A DNA stretch of 64,000 nt from contig NZ_CP049834.1 of NCBI RefSeq assembly GCF_019916085.1, positions 124,001-188,000 on the forward strand, written 5' to 3'. The translations under genes and the position numbers were made by a program. The DNA comes from Aquirufa lenticrescens (GTDB lineage Bacteria; Bacteroidota; Bacteroidia; Cytophagales; Spirosomataceae). Below, piece by piece: positions 19,194-28,225 of this stretch (positions are counted from its first letter, which is position 1; each line of letters opens with the position of its first letter). The notes below the pieces were generated by a model that saw only the letters and a list, made by a program, of their open reading frames with translations, was not told the DNA's origin and searched no databases.

Positions 19194-20164
19194 TTCCACA
19201 TTTTCTCCACCTGCCTTACAATCTCCGGTAAATCCTGCTTTTTCATACAAGCAAAATGGCCTTTAGGACAGGTCTTCGTACCAAAATTCGAACACGGCTG
19301 ACAGCTCAAATCAGGGACAATGGATTGAAATATCTGAGCTTTCGAATCTGAAGGCATCAAAGGCTCGACCTGCAAAGCGGGGGAAGTAGCTCCCCAGATC
19401 GCGATTACATTCTTTTCAAAGGCACAGGCGATGTATAACATGCCGGTATCGTGTGAGATGACGACACGGGCTTTGGCAACCATCAAAGCGGATTCATGTA
19501 GAGAATAAGTGCCACAAGTATTAACGATTCTTGAAGGATCCTGCGAGGCTAATTGATCTCCATCTTCCTTCTCCTCCTTGCCGCCTACCAAAACAATCGG
19601 ATGCGGAATTTGCGTACACAAGACCTTCAGAGACTCCAAAGGCAATTTTTTAGTAGCATATGAAGCACCTATGACTAAAGCCACATAGCCTTCTGTGAAA
19701 AAAGTGGGCTCTTTGACTTCAGAGGGCACAAAAAAGTCCAAACCTTTTCCATCGTAGACAACCCCTAAAGATGCTAAGGTATCCACACTGCGCAAGGAAA
19801 TGTGGCGATCGGCCATTTTATTCAGGTGGAATTTAGTCAACAAAAACTTCTCAACACTGAGCTTATTATAGGATAAATAGGGAACGCCCAAGGCCAAACG
19901 AATCCGCAAACTGCGCAGATTCTTGTGTAGGTCAATGATGTAATCGAATTTGTAGGACTTTAATTCCTGGATGGTGGCAGCAAGATCTTTGTCAAAATAA
20001 TGAAACTGGTCCACGTAAGGATTCGCTTCAGAAACGGCTTTCATCGACTTCTTTGTCAAGAAATGAATCTCCACACCGGGAATCTGCTGCCTCGCACAAC
20101 GCAAGGCTGGAGAAGCTAAAACGATGTCGCCAATGGCCGAGAAACGAATAAAAAGTAGCCGCAT
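19190..20164 (-). CDS. glycosyltransferase family 9 (ADP-heptose:LPS heptosyltransferase-like)
   Basis: Cytoplasmic-face glycosyltransferase of the GT9/GT-B fold, probably adding heptose to the lipopolysaccharide core. At 324 aa it has the family N terminus 'RFSAIGDIVLASPALR', a middle 'YVALVIGASYATKKLP' start of the nucleotide-sugar domain, and the C-terminal 'ISHDTGMLYIACAFEKNVIA' donor-binding region. The acceptor and exact sugar cannot be inferred. It stands alone on this strand; its 3' end overlaps hipT by 4 bp. Confidence 0.9.
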   Translation of the reverse strand: MRLLFIRFSAIGDIVLASPALRCARQQIPGVEIHFLTKKSMKAVSEANPYVDQFHYFDKDLAATIQELKSYKFDYIIDLHKNLRSLRIRLALGVPYLSYNKLSVEKFLLTKFHLNKMADRHISLRSVDTLASLGVVYDGKGLDFFVPSEVKEPTFFTEGYVALVIGASYATKKLPLESLKVLCTQIPHPIVLVGGKEEKEDGDQLASQDPSRIVNTCGTYSLHESALMVAKARVVISHDTGMLYIACAFEKNVIAIWGATSPALQVEPLMPSDSKAQIFQSIVPDLSCQPCSNFGTKTCPKGHFACMKKQDLPEIVRQVEKMWN

Positions 20165-20238
20165 AGGTAAATTCCGAATCTAAAGTTAATTCATCCCGGG
20201 AGAATTTCTATTGTAAATGTTTTATTTTAAATTTAGCT

Positions 20239-21456
20239 ATGCAACGTAGAAACTTCATTAAAGGAGGCCTTTTGGCTTCTACCCTTTCTTTAAAATCCTC
20301 CATTCCAGCTTTAGCGCCTATCGAATTTACGCCCATCAGTGCGGAAGAACGCAAGATGCGCGTAGCTAAGGCGCAGAAATTGATGGCGGAGAAGCAAATT
20401 CAGTCTATTATTTTAGATGCAGGGATAAATATGAATTATTTCACGGGCATCAGCTGGCATCCATCGGAGCGCTCGATGTTAGCGGTTATTCCGGTGAAAG
20501 GTGAAATAAACTTCATTTGTCCGGCTTTTGAGGAAGATCGGTTTCTAGAAATGGCTCCAGCAGGAACTAAGGTGTCCATCTGGGAGGAAGATGAGAATCC
20601 TTTTGCGCTAGCCACTTGTGTCCTGAAAGGTATTGGAATTGAGAAGGGCCAAATAGGTATCGACGAATTCTGTCGTTTCTTCATCTTCGATGGATTACGC
20701 AAATCAGACGCTAGCTTTCAATTCGTGAGCGCAGATCCGATTACCATTCCATGTAGAATAATCAAATCAGCCGCTGAAATTTCCTTGATGCAAAAAGCAA
20801 ATGATGCGACGGTTAAGGCGATTCAGGCCGGAATTGCGGCTTTATCAATAGGTTGCACGCCTCGCCAAATCTCTCAAAAGATTGCTCAAGCTCACGCAGA
20901 GCAAGGTACGATGCACGGTTTTGCATCAGTGACTTTTGGGGTGGCGACTTCGTTTCCCCACGGAAGTTCGAGAAAACAGATTTTGAAATCAGGCGATGTC
21001 GTGATGTTAGATTGCGGTTGTAGCGTGGGAGGATATGAGTCGGATATAACAAGGACCGTTGTTTTTGGGGAGCCTAGCGCGAAACAAAAACAGATCTGGG
21101 ATCTAGAGAAAAAGGCGCAACAAGCAGGTTTTGAGGCGGCTAAATTAGGAGCACCAGCTGAAAACGTAGATTTTGCCGCGCGTAAAGTATTGATTGACGC
21201 AGGTTTTGGCCCAGATTATAAACTACCGGGTCTACCTCACCGGACCGGTCACGGAATCGGAATGAGTGGACACGAATGGGGAAATATGGTCAAAGGGAAC
21301 AAAGCACCGCTAGAAATAGGCATGTGCTTCAGTATTGAACCGACGATTGCGATTCCAGGGGAATTTGGGGTACGATTAGAAGATTGTGCCTATATGACGG
21401 CAGATGGACCTAAATGGTTCTCAAATCCAAGCCCTTCGATCTCAGAGCCGTTTTAA
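20239..21456 (+). CDS. M24 family metallopeptidase (Xaa-Pro aminopeptidase-like), exported
   Basis: Pita-bread-fold dinuclear metallopeptidase of 405 aa. The five metal ligands are visible in 'VMLDCGC', 'YESDITRTV', 'HRTGHGIGM', 'FSIEPTI' and 'VRLEDCAY'. Residues about 35-170 form the creatinase/prolidase N-terminal domain. The N terminus 'MQRRNFIKGGLLASTLSL' looks like a twin-arginine signal (RRNFIK followed by a hydrophobic stretch), implying export of a folded metalloenzyme. Proline-specific dipeptidase activity is inferred from the family. The 3' end overlaps the convergent ABC gene by 15 bp. Confidence 0.9.
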   Translation: MQRRNFIKGGLLASTLSLKSSIPALAPIEFTPISAEERKMRVAKAQKLMAEKQIQSIILDAGINMNYFTGISWHPSERSMLAVIPVKGEINFICPAFEEDRFLEMAPAGTKVSIWEEDENPFALATCVLKGIGIEKGQIGIDEFCRFFIFDGLRKSDASFQFVSADPITIPCRIIKSAAEISLMQKANDATVKAIQAGIAALSIGCTPRQISQKIAQAHAEQGTMHGFASVTFGVATSFPHGSSRKQILKSGDVVMLDCGCSVGGYESDITRTVVFGEPSAKQKQIWDLEKKAQQAGFEAAKLGAPAENVDFAARKVLIDAGFGPDYKLPGLPHRTGHGIGMSGHEWGNMVKGNKAPLEIGMCFSIEPTIAIPGEFGVRLEDCAYMTADGPKWFSNPSPSISEPF

Positions 21457-22791
21457 TTCCAACACCTGATTCACGCAAGACGGAATATCGCGGTCATAGT
21501 GACTGACGTAGAGCAAGGTCATTTCAGAGTTTTCCGCTAAATAATCGAGCACCGACTTCAGATGCTCTGTTTGAACTCTATCAAGTCCTTGGCAAGGTTC
21601 ATCGAGTATTAACAATTCTGGATTCTTTACTAAGGCCCGCGTAATCAACACCATCCGCTGCTCTCCACTAGAAATCTGTAAGAAGGATCTTTCTTTCAAA
21701 TGAGCAATGCCCATCACTTGCATCCAATGATTCACTTGATCTGTTTGCTCGTCCGTTAAGCGCTTGAACAAACCCAGTGTATCAAACAACCCAGAGGCCA
21801 CCACCGAAAAACAAGATCCACCCTCCTTAAAATATAGATGCAACTCCGGACTCAAATACCCAATTTTGCGTTTAATATCCCAAATACTCTCCCCCGTGCC
21901 TCTTTTTCGATCAAACAAGGTAATATCCTGCGAATATGCCTGCGGATTATCCGCCGTAATTAAACTAATCAAAGTCGACTTCCCTGCCCCATTTGGACCT
22001 TTGATCGCCCACCGCTCTCCCCTATTCACTTTCCAGCTGAAATCGCTTAAGATGGTTTTCGAACCGTATTTTATCTGTACCTTTTCCATCTTAACAGCTG
22101 TTTCAAACAGATCTAATAGTCGAAGCAAAGGCGCTGGTTTAGCTTTAACAACTCGCGCCAATGGCAATTCAATCACCTGATTAATGAAATCAGGCACATC
22201 GCCAGGCGAAGAAACGAGGATGAATTGTATACCTTTCGAGTCTAGCGATAACAATCCTTTTGTAAGTATTTCCCGGCCTTTTACATCCAAACCCACATAG
22301 GGATTGTCTAGAATCAACCAATCCGGCTGGTAAGCCAATGATTTAACGATTTGCAGGCGTTTGTTCTCACCATTGGACAGTTGAATTAAGGGGCGTTTCA
22401 GAAGTCCCTCTAGCTCAAAAACCGACACCCAATTCCCTAATTCTAATCCAGCTAATTCCTCTTCCACCGTGTAAGCATCCTCGCAATCCGACGAATTAAA
22501 GCGCTGTTGTAAATAAAATTCGGAGAGGTTACTGCGATTCTTAAATTGATGTTGTTGCTCCACGAGCATTACATAGGCTCGTTTATCTGGATTTAGCGAA
22601 GAAAAAAAGACCTCGCCCGTTCGGAACAATCGTCCTGCTAAAGCTTTCGCCAAAGAGGTCTTCCCTGATCCCATCGGTCCTACTATGGCCGTTTTTTGAC
22701 CAGATAAAATCTGAAAAGAGATCGATGAGACGACAGGTTTAGCTCCAAGGGATACCGAAACGTCTGAAATTTTAGCGAGGCAATTATCCAA
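21442..22791 (-). CDS. ABC protein with two ATPase domains (ModF/PhrA-like)
   Basis: A soluble 449-aa protein with two ABC ATPase domains and no membrane segment. Domain 1 has Walker A 'GPMGSGKTSL', signature 'LSNGENKR' and Walker B 'WLILDNPYVGLD', where Asn replaces the usual catalytic Glu. Domain 2 has 'GPNGAGKSTL', 'ISSGEQRM' and 'LLILDEPCQGLD' with the Glu intact. One composite site may therefore be hydrolytically weak, a common asymmetry. The layout resembles E. coli ModF. No permease or binding protein is nearby, so the role is unknown. Confidence 0.85.
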   Translation of the reverse strand: MDNCLAKISDVSVSLGAKPVVSSISFQILSGQKTAIVGPMGSGKTSLAKALAGRLFRTGEVFFSSLNPDKRAYVMLVEQQHQFKNRSNLSEFYLQQRFNSSDCEDAYTVEEELAGLELGNWVSVFELEGLLKRPLIQLSNGENKRLQIVKSLAYQPDWLILDNPYVGLDVKGREILTKGLLSLDSKGIQFILVSSPGDVPDFINQVIELPLARVVKAKPAPLLRLLDLFETAVKMEKVQIKYGSKTILSDFSWKVNRGERWAIKGPNGAGKSTLISLITADNPQAYSQDITLFDRKRGTGESIWDIKRKIGYLSPELHLYFKEGGSCFSVVASGLFDTLGLFKRLTDEQTDQVNHWMQVMGIAHLKERSFLQISSGEQRMVLITRALVKNPELLILDEPCQGLDRVQTEHLKSVLDYLAENSEMTLLYVSHYDRDIPSCVNQVLELKRL

Positions 22792-22828
22792 GAATATTTC
22801 CTATTTTTAACAAAAATAAACCTATTCG

Positions 22829-24337
22829 ATGAAAAAAGCCTCATTCCTCGCCGGACTCTTGTTCCTGTGTAGTTTTACTATCCTTGCCCAATCTTTACCA
22901 CACAGCACACCAGAAGCAGAAGGCGTGTCGTCCGAAGCCATCATCAAATTCATTGAGGGCTATTCCGCAGATAAACACGAATTGCATTCGTATATGCTGA
23001 TACGCCATGGAAAAGTAATTTCTGAGGCTTGGTGGAAGCCATTTGCCGCAGATAAAAAACACAGTATGTATAGTGTTTCCAAAAGCTGGACCTCCACCGC
23101 CATCGGTTTCGCCGTGGCTGAAAAGCGCCTTACCGTACAAGATAAAGTCCTTTCTTTTTTTCCAGAACACGCTGATTTGAAAGACAAACCCTTTCTAGCC
23201 GACCTATGCGTACAAGACCTCTTAACCATGTCGGCTGGTCACGAAAAAGAGCCTCTACGTAGTGTGATTGTCTTTTCACCAGATTGGGTTCGCGGCTTTT
23301 TGAACTACCCTATCGCTCATAAACCTGCCACTAAGTTTTTATACAATACGTTAGCCACCTATATGTTGTCTGCGATTATCCAAAAAGTGACTGGAATGAC
23401 GACCTTGGACTATTTAAAACCACGCTTATTGGATCCATTGCACATCAGCGGCATCGACTGGGAATCAGACCAAAAAGGTATCAATGTGGGTGGCTGGGGC
23501 ATTCGAGTAAAGACGGAGGATATGGCGAAACTGGGTTTATTGTATCTAAACAAAGGTAAATTCGAGGGCAAGCAGATTTTGCCAGCAGCCTGGGTAGAGG
23601 AAGCGACCAGTAAACACATCGACCAAGAACCGGATGCGAGCGAGGATAAAAAGGCCAATGGACAATACGCGGATTGGTTGCAAGGATATGGCTATCAGTT
23701 TTGGCGTTCTAGAAATGGGGCTTTTAGAGGCGATGGGGCCTTTGGTCAGTATATTTTGATGATGCCAGCCCAAGATGCGGTGCTTATTATCACATCAGAA
23801 TCTCAGGATTTGCCTGATGATTTGAACCAGGTTTGGAAAAACTTATTGCCAGCATTTAAGGCCAAAGCCTTACCAGCTAATCCTGTTGGGTTAAAAGCGC
23901 TTGCCGCATTTAACACTAGCAGGCAAATTAAAGCACCGGTTTCTAGCCTACAAGCTGCATTACCTACAAAAAGCTATTCTTTAGGGACTAACCCACTGGA
24001 TTTCCGCCAGTTCAATGTCGACTCAAAAGGAACGTTTACCATCACAACTAAAGATTCCACACAGCACGAATTTAGACTGGCTCAGGGTGCTTGGGCTACG
24101 GGAAAATCAAATTTAGTAGGTCCCTATATGCTGAGAGCTGCTAGAGTTGATTTAGCCAAAAAAGCCCCATTTGATTACGCTGGATCGTATCGCTGGGTGG
24201 ATTCGGAGACGTTGGAGATCACCTTATTGTATTTCGAAAGTCCACACCACTGGACGATTAAGTTGAAAGGCGATCAAGTGAGTGTGTTTAATTCCTTCGA
24301 ACCCAAAACCGAAATCAAGATCCCACAACGGAAATAG
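22829..24337 (+). CDS. secreted serine hydrolase of the beta-lactamase/DD-peptidase (class C) family
   Basis: A 502-aa exported protein with a signal peptide (residues 1-20, ending SFTILAQ). The catalytic SxxK is 'SVSK' in 'YSVSKSWTSTAIG', and the YxN motif is 'YNT' in 'TKFLYNTLATYML'. Residues about 370-502 form an extra C-terminal beta domain seen in esterase-like members. In Bacteroidota such proteins are usually esterases or peptidases, not resistance enzymes, and the substrate is unknown. It is divergent from the ABC gene with 37 bp between starts. Confidence 0.88.
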   Translation: MKKASFLAGLLFLCSFTILAQSLPHSTPEAEGVSSEAIIKFIEGYSADKHELHSYMLIRHGKVISEAWWKPFAADKKHSMYSVSKSWTSTAIGFAVAEKRLTVQDKVLSFFPEHADLKDKPFLADLCVQDLLTMSAGHEKEPLRSVIVFSPDWVRGFLNYPIAHKPATKFLYNTLATYMLSAIIQKVTGMTTLDYLKPRLLDPLHISGIDWESDQKGINVGGWGIRVKTEDMAKLGLLYLNKGKFEGKQILPAAWVEEATSKHIDQEPDASEDKKANGQYADWLQGYGYQFWRSRNGAFRGDGAFGQYILMMPAQDAVLIITSESQDLPDDLNQVWKNLLPAFKAKALPANPVGLKALAAFNTSRQIKAPVSSLQAALPTKSYSLGTNPLDFRQFNVDSKGTFTITTKDSTQHEFRLAQGAWATGKSNLVGPYMLRAARVDLAKKAPFDYAGSYRWVDSETLEITLLYFESPHHWTIKLKGDQVSVFNSFEPKTEIKIPQRK

Positions 24338-24422
24338 GTGGGATTTCGTCGCAAAATTTGACCACAAGGATATGATTTTAAAGATATATTCGTAAAATGA
24401 ACTCAGAAACCTATTCTTACCT

Positions 24423-25415
24423 ATGAAAAATAACAAAAACACATCGCGTCGTCAGTTTTTGGCGGCGGGCTCACTAGCCTCCTTAGGTCTTTTGTGGGCA
24501 TCGAATTCGTCCTTTAGTTTCGCAAAACCAAACTCCGTTTTTGGTGGCGTTCAAATAGGCACCATTACCTATTCTTTCCGCGGCATGCCGGGAGACATCA
24601 AACAAATCATCCAATACTGTGTAGAATCAGGCGTTTCAGCAATTGAATTAATGGGAGATGCTGTGGAAGATTATGCAGGACGTCCGGCAAATCCGGTTCC
24701 GATGCGTTGGACTCCAGGTCAACCCCGCCCTACCTTAACTGACGAACAAAAGGCAGCACTTGCACAATACCAAAAAGATGTGGCTGCTTGGCGCGAATCT
24801 GTTTCCATGGATAAATTCAAGGAAGTGCGCAAGATGCTTGATGACGCGGGCATCTCTGTTTATGCTTACAAGCCGAATGCCTTTGGCGAGAAAAACTCGG
24901 ATGCTGAGGTGGAGTCAGCCTTACGCGCAGCTAAAGTGTTAGGTGCCAAATCGGTTACCTTAGAATTACCCTCTGCTGCTCAAACACAACGTTTGGGTGC
25001 TTTAGGAGAGAAACATAAGATTTACTTTGGCTACCATACCCATACACAGGTGAAAGATACCGTGTATGATGAGGCTTTGGCCCAAAACAAATACAATTCC
25101 ATCAACCTTGATGCAGGTCACTACATCGCCGTGGGAGCGCCTCACACGACTGCTTCCTTGATTGCGTTTATTGAAGCGAAACACGACCGCATCTCCAGCA
25201 TGCATATTAAAGACCGCACATCGAAAGAACATGGCGCTGGAAACCTAGCTTGGGGCAATGGCGACACTCCTTTGAAAGAGTTGTTGACGTTAATGAAGAA
25301 AAATAAGTATAAATTCCCTGCGACTGTTGAACTAGAATATGAAGTTCCGGCAGGATCTACAGCAGTAGAAGAAGTGAAGAAATGCGTGGCGTATGCTAAG
25401 AATATCTTAGCCTAA
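24423..25415 (+). CDS. sugar phosphate isomerase/epimerase-like TIM-barrel protein, exported
   Basis: A 330-aa xylose-isomerase-like TIM barrel (AP endonuclease 2 superfamily). The barrel carries 'SAIELMGDAVEDYAG', 'TLELPSAAQTQRLGALGEKH', 'GYHTHTQV', 'NLDAGHYIAVG' and 'SSMHIKDRTSKEHG', whose His, Asp and Glu residues are likely metal ligands. The N terminus 'NTSRRQFLAAGSLASLGLLW' is a probable twin-arginine signal. It is convergent with the GH43 gene, sharing a terminator. A sugar or polyol epimerase role is inferred; the substrate is unknown. Confidence 0.87.
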   Translation: MKNNKNTSRRQFLAAGSLASLGLLWASNSSFSFAKPNSVFGGVQIGTITYSFRGMPGDIKQIIQYCVESGVSAIELMGDAVEDYAGRPANPVPMRWTPGQPRPTLTDEQKAALAQYQKDVAAWRESVSMDKFKEVRKMLDDAGISVYAYKPNAFGEKNSDAEVESALRAAKVLGAKSVTLELPSAAQTQRLGALGEKHKIYFGYHTHTQVKDTVYDEALAQNKYNSINLDAGHYIAVGAPHTTASLIAFIEAKHDRISSMHIKDRTSKEHGAGNLAWGNGDTPLKELLTLMKKNKYKFPATVELEYEVPAGSTAVEEVKKCVAYAKNILA

Positions 25416-25429
25416 TTTAGAAGTAAAAG

Positions 25430-25463
25430 AAAGGCCGCTCACAAAAATGAGCGGCCTTTCTTT
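25430..25463. terminator. bidirectional terminator between convergent genes
   Basis: A perfect 12-bp stem, AAAGGCCGCTCA (25430-25441) and TGAGCGGCCTTT (25448-25459), with loop CAAAAA. T residues follow on the plus strand and A residues precede, so it can work in both directions, serving the isomerase gene and the GH43 gene. Confidence 0.92.
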
Positions 25464-26474
25464 TTATTTATAAGCATCTATCGTCTCAATACTACCATCT
25501 GGTCGGTATTTCAACTCAGTCACTTTGATATTTCTTAAGTGAGTCTTACCTGAGATTTCTACGTCATGGTAATATAAATACCATTTGCCATTTTGTTCTA
25601 CGATCGAGTGGTGGTTCGTCCAGCCTTTCACTGGTCTTAGGATGACACCCTGGTAGGTAAATGGACCATAAGGACTAGTTCCTGTGGCATAAGCGATGTT
25701 ATGCGTATCGCCAGTAGAATAAGAGAAATAGTATTTCCCTTGGTAGTGGTGCACGAAAGCAGCTTCGAAGAAACGGCGATCATGGTCTTCAGATAATAAT
25801 ATTTTCCCGTTTGCATCTAAAATCTGTACGTTTCGCGGAGCTTCTGCCATCTGCTTCATGTTCGCATCTAAACGAGCTACTTTGGCCATCAAAGCAGGCT
25901 GACCATTGGCTGGTTGCGACTCATCTGTAGCGCCATAAGTACCCGACTTCCAGCGTTGCAATTGACCACCCCAGATTCCACCAAAATATAGATAATAAGA
26001 TCCATCTGCATCCTTAAACACACAAGGATCAATACTGAATGAGCCTTTCATGTACTCTTTTTCTGCTTTGAATGGACCCTCTGGCTTAGAGGAAGAGGCT
26101 ACTCCTATGCGGAAAACTCCCTCCTTATCCTTTGCTGGGAAATATAAATAGTAGGATCCTTTCGATTCAGCAGCATCCGGAGCCCAAAGCATCTTGGATG
26201 CCCAAGCCACATCTTCCAATTTCAAAGCCACACCGTGGTCTACCACCGGGCTAGCTGGCGTCTTTTGAGATAACACATGGTAATCACGCATCGCAAAATG
26301 ACTTCCTAAATCATCCTCTTTTACGCCCGCATCGATGTCATGCGATGGATAAATATAGATTTGTCCTTGAAATAGATGCGCGGATGGATCTGCGGTAAAC
26401 ATGTGCGAAACTAAGGGTTTCGACTGCCCCAGCGCAGTTAAACTTAATAAGCTTAAAGCAAGTATTTTTTTCAT
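25464..26474 (-). CDS. glycoside hydrolase family 43 protein (xylosidase/arabinofuranosidase-like)
   Basis: A secreted five-bladed beta-propeller glycosidase of 336 aa with a signal peptide (residues 1-16). The three acidic catalytic residues of GH43 can be placed: Asp29 in 'FTADPSAHLF', Asp in 'GSFSIDPCVFKDADGSYYLY' and Glu in 'RRFFEAAFVHHYQGKYYFSY'. Blade-like repeats with 'YYLYF' recur. Plant-type xylan or arabinan oligosaccharides are the usual substrates; specificity cannot be fixed here. It sits between the TIM-barrel isomerase and a Gfo/Idh/MocA oxidoreductase, suggesting a small sugar-use group. Confidence 0.9.
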   Translation of the reverse strand: MKKILALSLLSLTALGQSKPLVSHMFTADPSAHLFQGQIYIYPSHDIDAGVKEDDLGSHFAMRDYHVLSQKTPASPVVDHGVALKLEDVAWASKMLWAPDAAESKGSYYLYFPAKDKEGVFRIGVASSSKPEGPFKAEKEYMKGSFSIDPCVFKDADGSYYLYFGGIWGGQLQRWKSGTYGATDESQPANGQPALMAKVARLDANMKQMAEAPRNVQILDANGKILLSEDHDRRFFEAAFVHHYQGKYYFSYSTGDTHNIAYATGTSPYGPFTYQGVILRPVKGWTNHHSIVEQNGKWYLYYHDVEISGKTHLRNIKVTELKYRPDGSIETIDAYK

Positions 26475-26521
26475 GTTAAATCGTTTATGTTTAAAGGTCT
26501 GAATTGATTATTTTTACTTCT

Positions 26522-27556
26522 ATGAAACAGATCGAAACCGCTTTACTGTCTTTTGGAATGTCTGGCCGCGTTTTTCACGCACCGTTCATCCAACTTCATC
26601 CTGGATTCAATTTACGAGGATCTTGGGAACGCTCCAAGAAAACGATTGAGAATGCCTATCCTGATTCCACCTCTTTCGATTCGATGGAAGCTGTTTTAGC
26701 AGACCCTTCGATTGAATTAGTGATTGTCAACACCCCCATCTATTCTCACTTCGAATATGCTACAGCCGCCTTAAAAGCAGGAAAGCACATTGTGGTGGAG
26801 AAAGCGTTTACTTGCAACGCAACCGAGGCAGAAATGCTCGTATCGTTAGCTAAAGAGGTGAATAGAAAGATATTTGTTTACCAAAACCGCCGCTGGGATT
26901 CCGATTTCCTAACCTTGAAAAAGGTTCACGAATCAGGTGTTTTAGGCGATATCGTAGAAGCTGAGTTTCATTTTGACCGCTACAACCCACTCATGTCCCC
27001 TAAAAGACATAAAGAAGATGCAGGTCCTGGAGCTGGAATCGTGACCGATTTAGGACCTCATTTAATCGATCAAGCTTTACACTTATTTGGAAAACCTACT
27101 CATGTATTTGCGGATTTACGCAAGACTAGACCGGGCACAGAGGTCATCGACTTGTTCGAGATTCTCTTGTATTATCCGTCCCTGCGTGTTCGCTTAAAAA
27201 GTGGCTATTACTTCAAAGAACCCATCCCTGCCTTTCAGTTACATGGTACAAAAGGTAGCTTCATCAAAACGCGCTCTGATCGCCAAGAAGTCGATTTAGA
27301 CAAAGGTCTCGTACCAATGGGCGAAAACTGGGGAGTTGATGCTCCTAGCGAAAACGGTATATTACACGTGGAAGGAAGTAGTCCTGAACGCATTCCATCT
27401 GAAAAAGGGGAGTATATGGCATTCTATGAAAATGTTTTCCAATCTTTGCGTTCCGGAGCAGCACCAGCAGTACCCGGTGAAGATGGAATCGCGAGTATGC
27501 GCGTCATTGATGCCGCCTACGAAAGTTTAGAAAAACAAGCAGTTATCAGTTACTAA
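26522..27556 (+). CDS. Gfo/Idh/MocA family oxidoreductase (YdgJ/IolW-like)
   Basis: NAD(P)-dependent sugar or inositol dehydrogenase of 344 aa. The Rossmann region is at the N terminus ('LLSFGMSGRVFHAPF'). The GFO signature is 'GKHIVVEKAFTCNATEAEML', with the catalytic-type Lys in VEKAF. The substrate side has 'YQNRRWDSDFLTLKK' and 'GIVTDLGPHLIDQALHLFG' containing the conserved Asp and His. It is closest by eye to scyllo-inositol dehydrogenase (NADP) YdgJ. I start at 26522 (MKQIETALLS). It is one base from the Crp/Fnr regulator gene, so the two may be co-transcribed. Confidence 0.9.
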   Translation: MKQIETALLSFGMSGRVFHAPFIQLHPGFNLRGSWERSKKTIENAYPDSTSFDSMEAVLADPSIELVIVNTPIYSHFEYATAALKAGKHIVVEKAFTCNATEAEMLVSLAKEVNRKIFVYQNRRWDSDFLTLKKVHESGVLGDIVEAEFHFDRYNPLMSPKRHKEDAGPGAGIVTDLGPHLIDQALHLFGKPTHVFADLRKTRPGTEVIDLFEILLYYPSLRVRLKSGYYFKEPIPAFQLHGTKGSFIKTRSDRQEVDLDKGLVPMGENWGVDAPSENGILHVEGSSPERIPSEKGEYMAFYENVFQSLRSGAAPAVPGEDGIASMRVIDAAYESLEKQAVISY

Positions 27557-27557
27557 A

Positions 27558-28181
27558 ATGGAATTATTCAATCAGTTTGAGCCTGAATTAAGCAAAAAAA
27601 TTCAACAAGTAGGCGTAGTTCGAAAATTCAAAACGGACGACTATTTGATGAAAACAGGGCAATCCATTCGATCAGCTGTCTTGGTAACGAAAGGAATCAT
27701 CAAAGTATTCCGCGAAGACGAGGAGGGCAACGAGGTATTTATGTACAATCTGCATCCTGGAGAAGCTTGTGCCATTTCGATGACTTGCGCAGCGAGACAA
27801 TTATCGTCTCAGATTATGGCCAAAGCCCTAGTAGACACCGAAGTCATCGCCATCCCAGCCGAATTAATGGACGAATGGGGCGCTAAATACAAATCTTGGT
27901 ACCAATTCGTGCTAGAGACCTACCGATCTCGGTTCGAAGAATTACTAGATACCTTAGATCAAATTGCGTTTAGAAATCTAGATGAGCGCTTACTTTGGTA
28001 CTTAAAACAACACCAAAAAAGCTTAAAAACGAACATTTTAAAGGCTTCCTTCACTGATATCGCCCAAGAATTAAACTCCTCCCGTGAAGTCATTTCCCGA
28101 TTGATGAAAAAGTTAGCAGAGAAAGGATTCATCAAAATCAACAAAAACCAGATTGAGATTGTGGATTTAAGGGGACTGTGA
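27558..28181 (+). CDS. Crp/Fnr family regulator, candidate activator of the sulfur island
   Basis: A 207-aa regulator with an N-terminal cNMP-binding-like beta roll (about 10-125) and a C-terminal winged helix (about 140-205). The recognition helix 'NSSREVISRLMKKL' has Arg176, Glu177 and Arg181 in the same R-E-x-x-x-R pattern as E. coli CRP (180, 181, 185), which reads GTGA half-sites. GTGAT-N4-ATCAC-type sites occur upstream of four nearby transcription units, the first overlapping this gene's own stop codon. The conserved cAMP-pocket motif is not evident. Cys71 and Cys77 in 'GEACAISMTCAAR' could sense persulfide or redox state, which is speculation. Confidence 0.85.
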   Translation: MELFNQFEPELSKKIQQVGVVRKFKTDDYLMKTGQSIRSAVLVTKGIIKVFREDEEGNEVFMYNLHPGEACAISMTCAARQLSSQIMAKALVDTEVIAIPAELMDEWGAKYKSWYQFVLETYRSRFEELLDTLDQIAFRNLDERLLWYLKQHQKSLKTNILKASFTDIAQELNSSREVISRLMKKLAEKGFIKINKNQIEIVDLRGL

Positions 28182-28221
28182 TTTTCATCACGGAAAAGCT
28201 AAACTAAATAAGGGAATTTTG
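28178..28221 (+). promoter_or_regulatory. Crp/Fnr-type site and -7 element upstream of the porin gene
   Basis: The palindrome GTGAT-TTTC-ATCAC (28178-28191) overlaps the regulator's stop codon. A -7-like GAATTTTG lies at 28214-28221, its TTTG starting 33.5 bp after the palindrome centre. Identical spacing is seen at 29499, 34840 and 37171. This fits class II activation (centre near -41.5). The binding protein is inferred. Confidence 0.72.
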
Positions 28222-28225
28222 TCCT

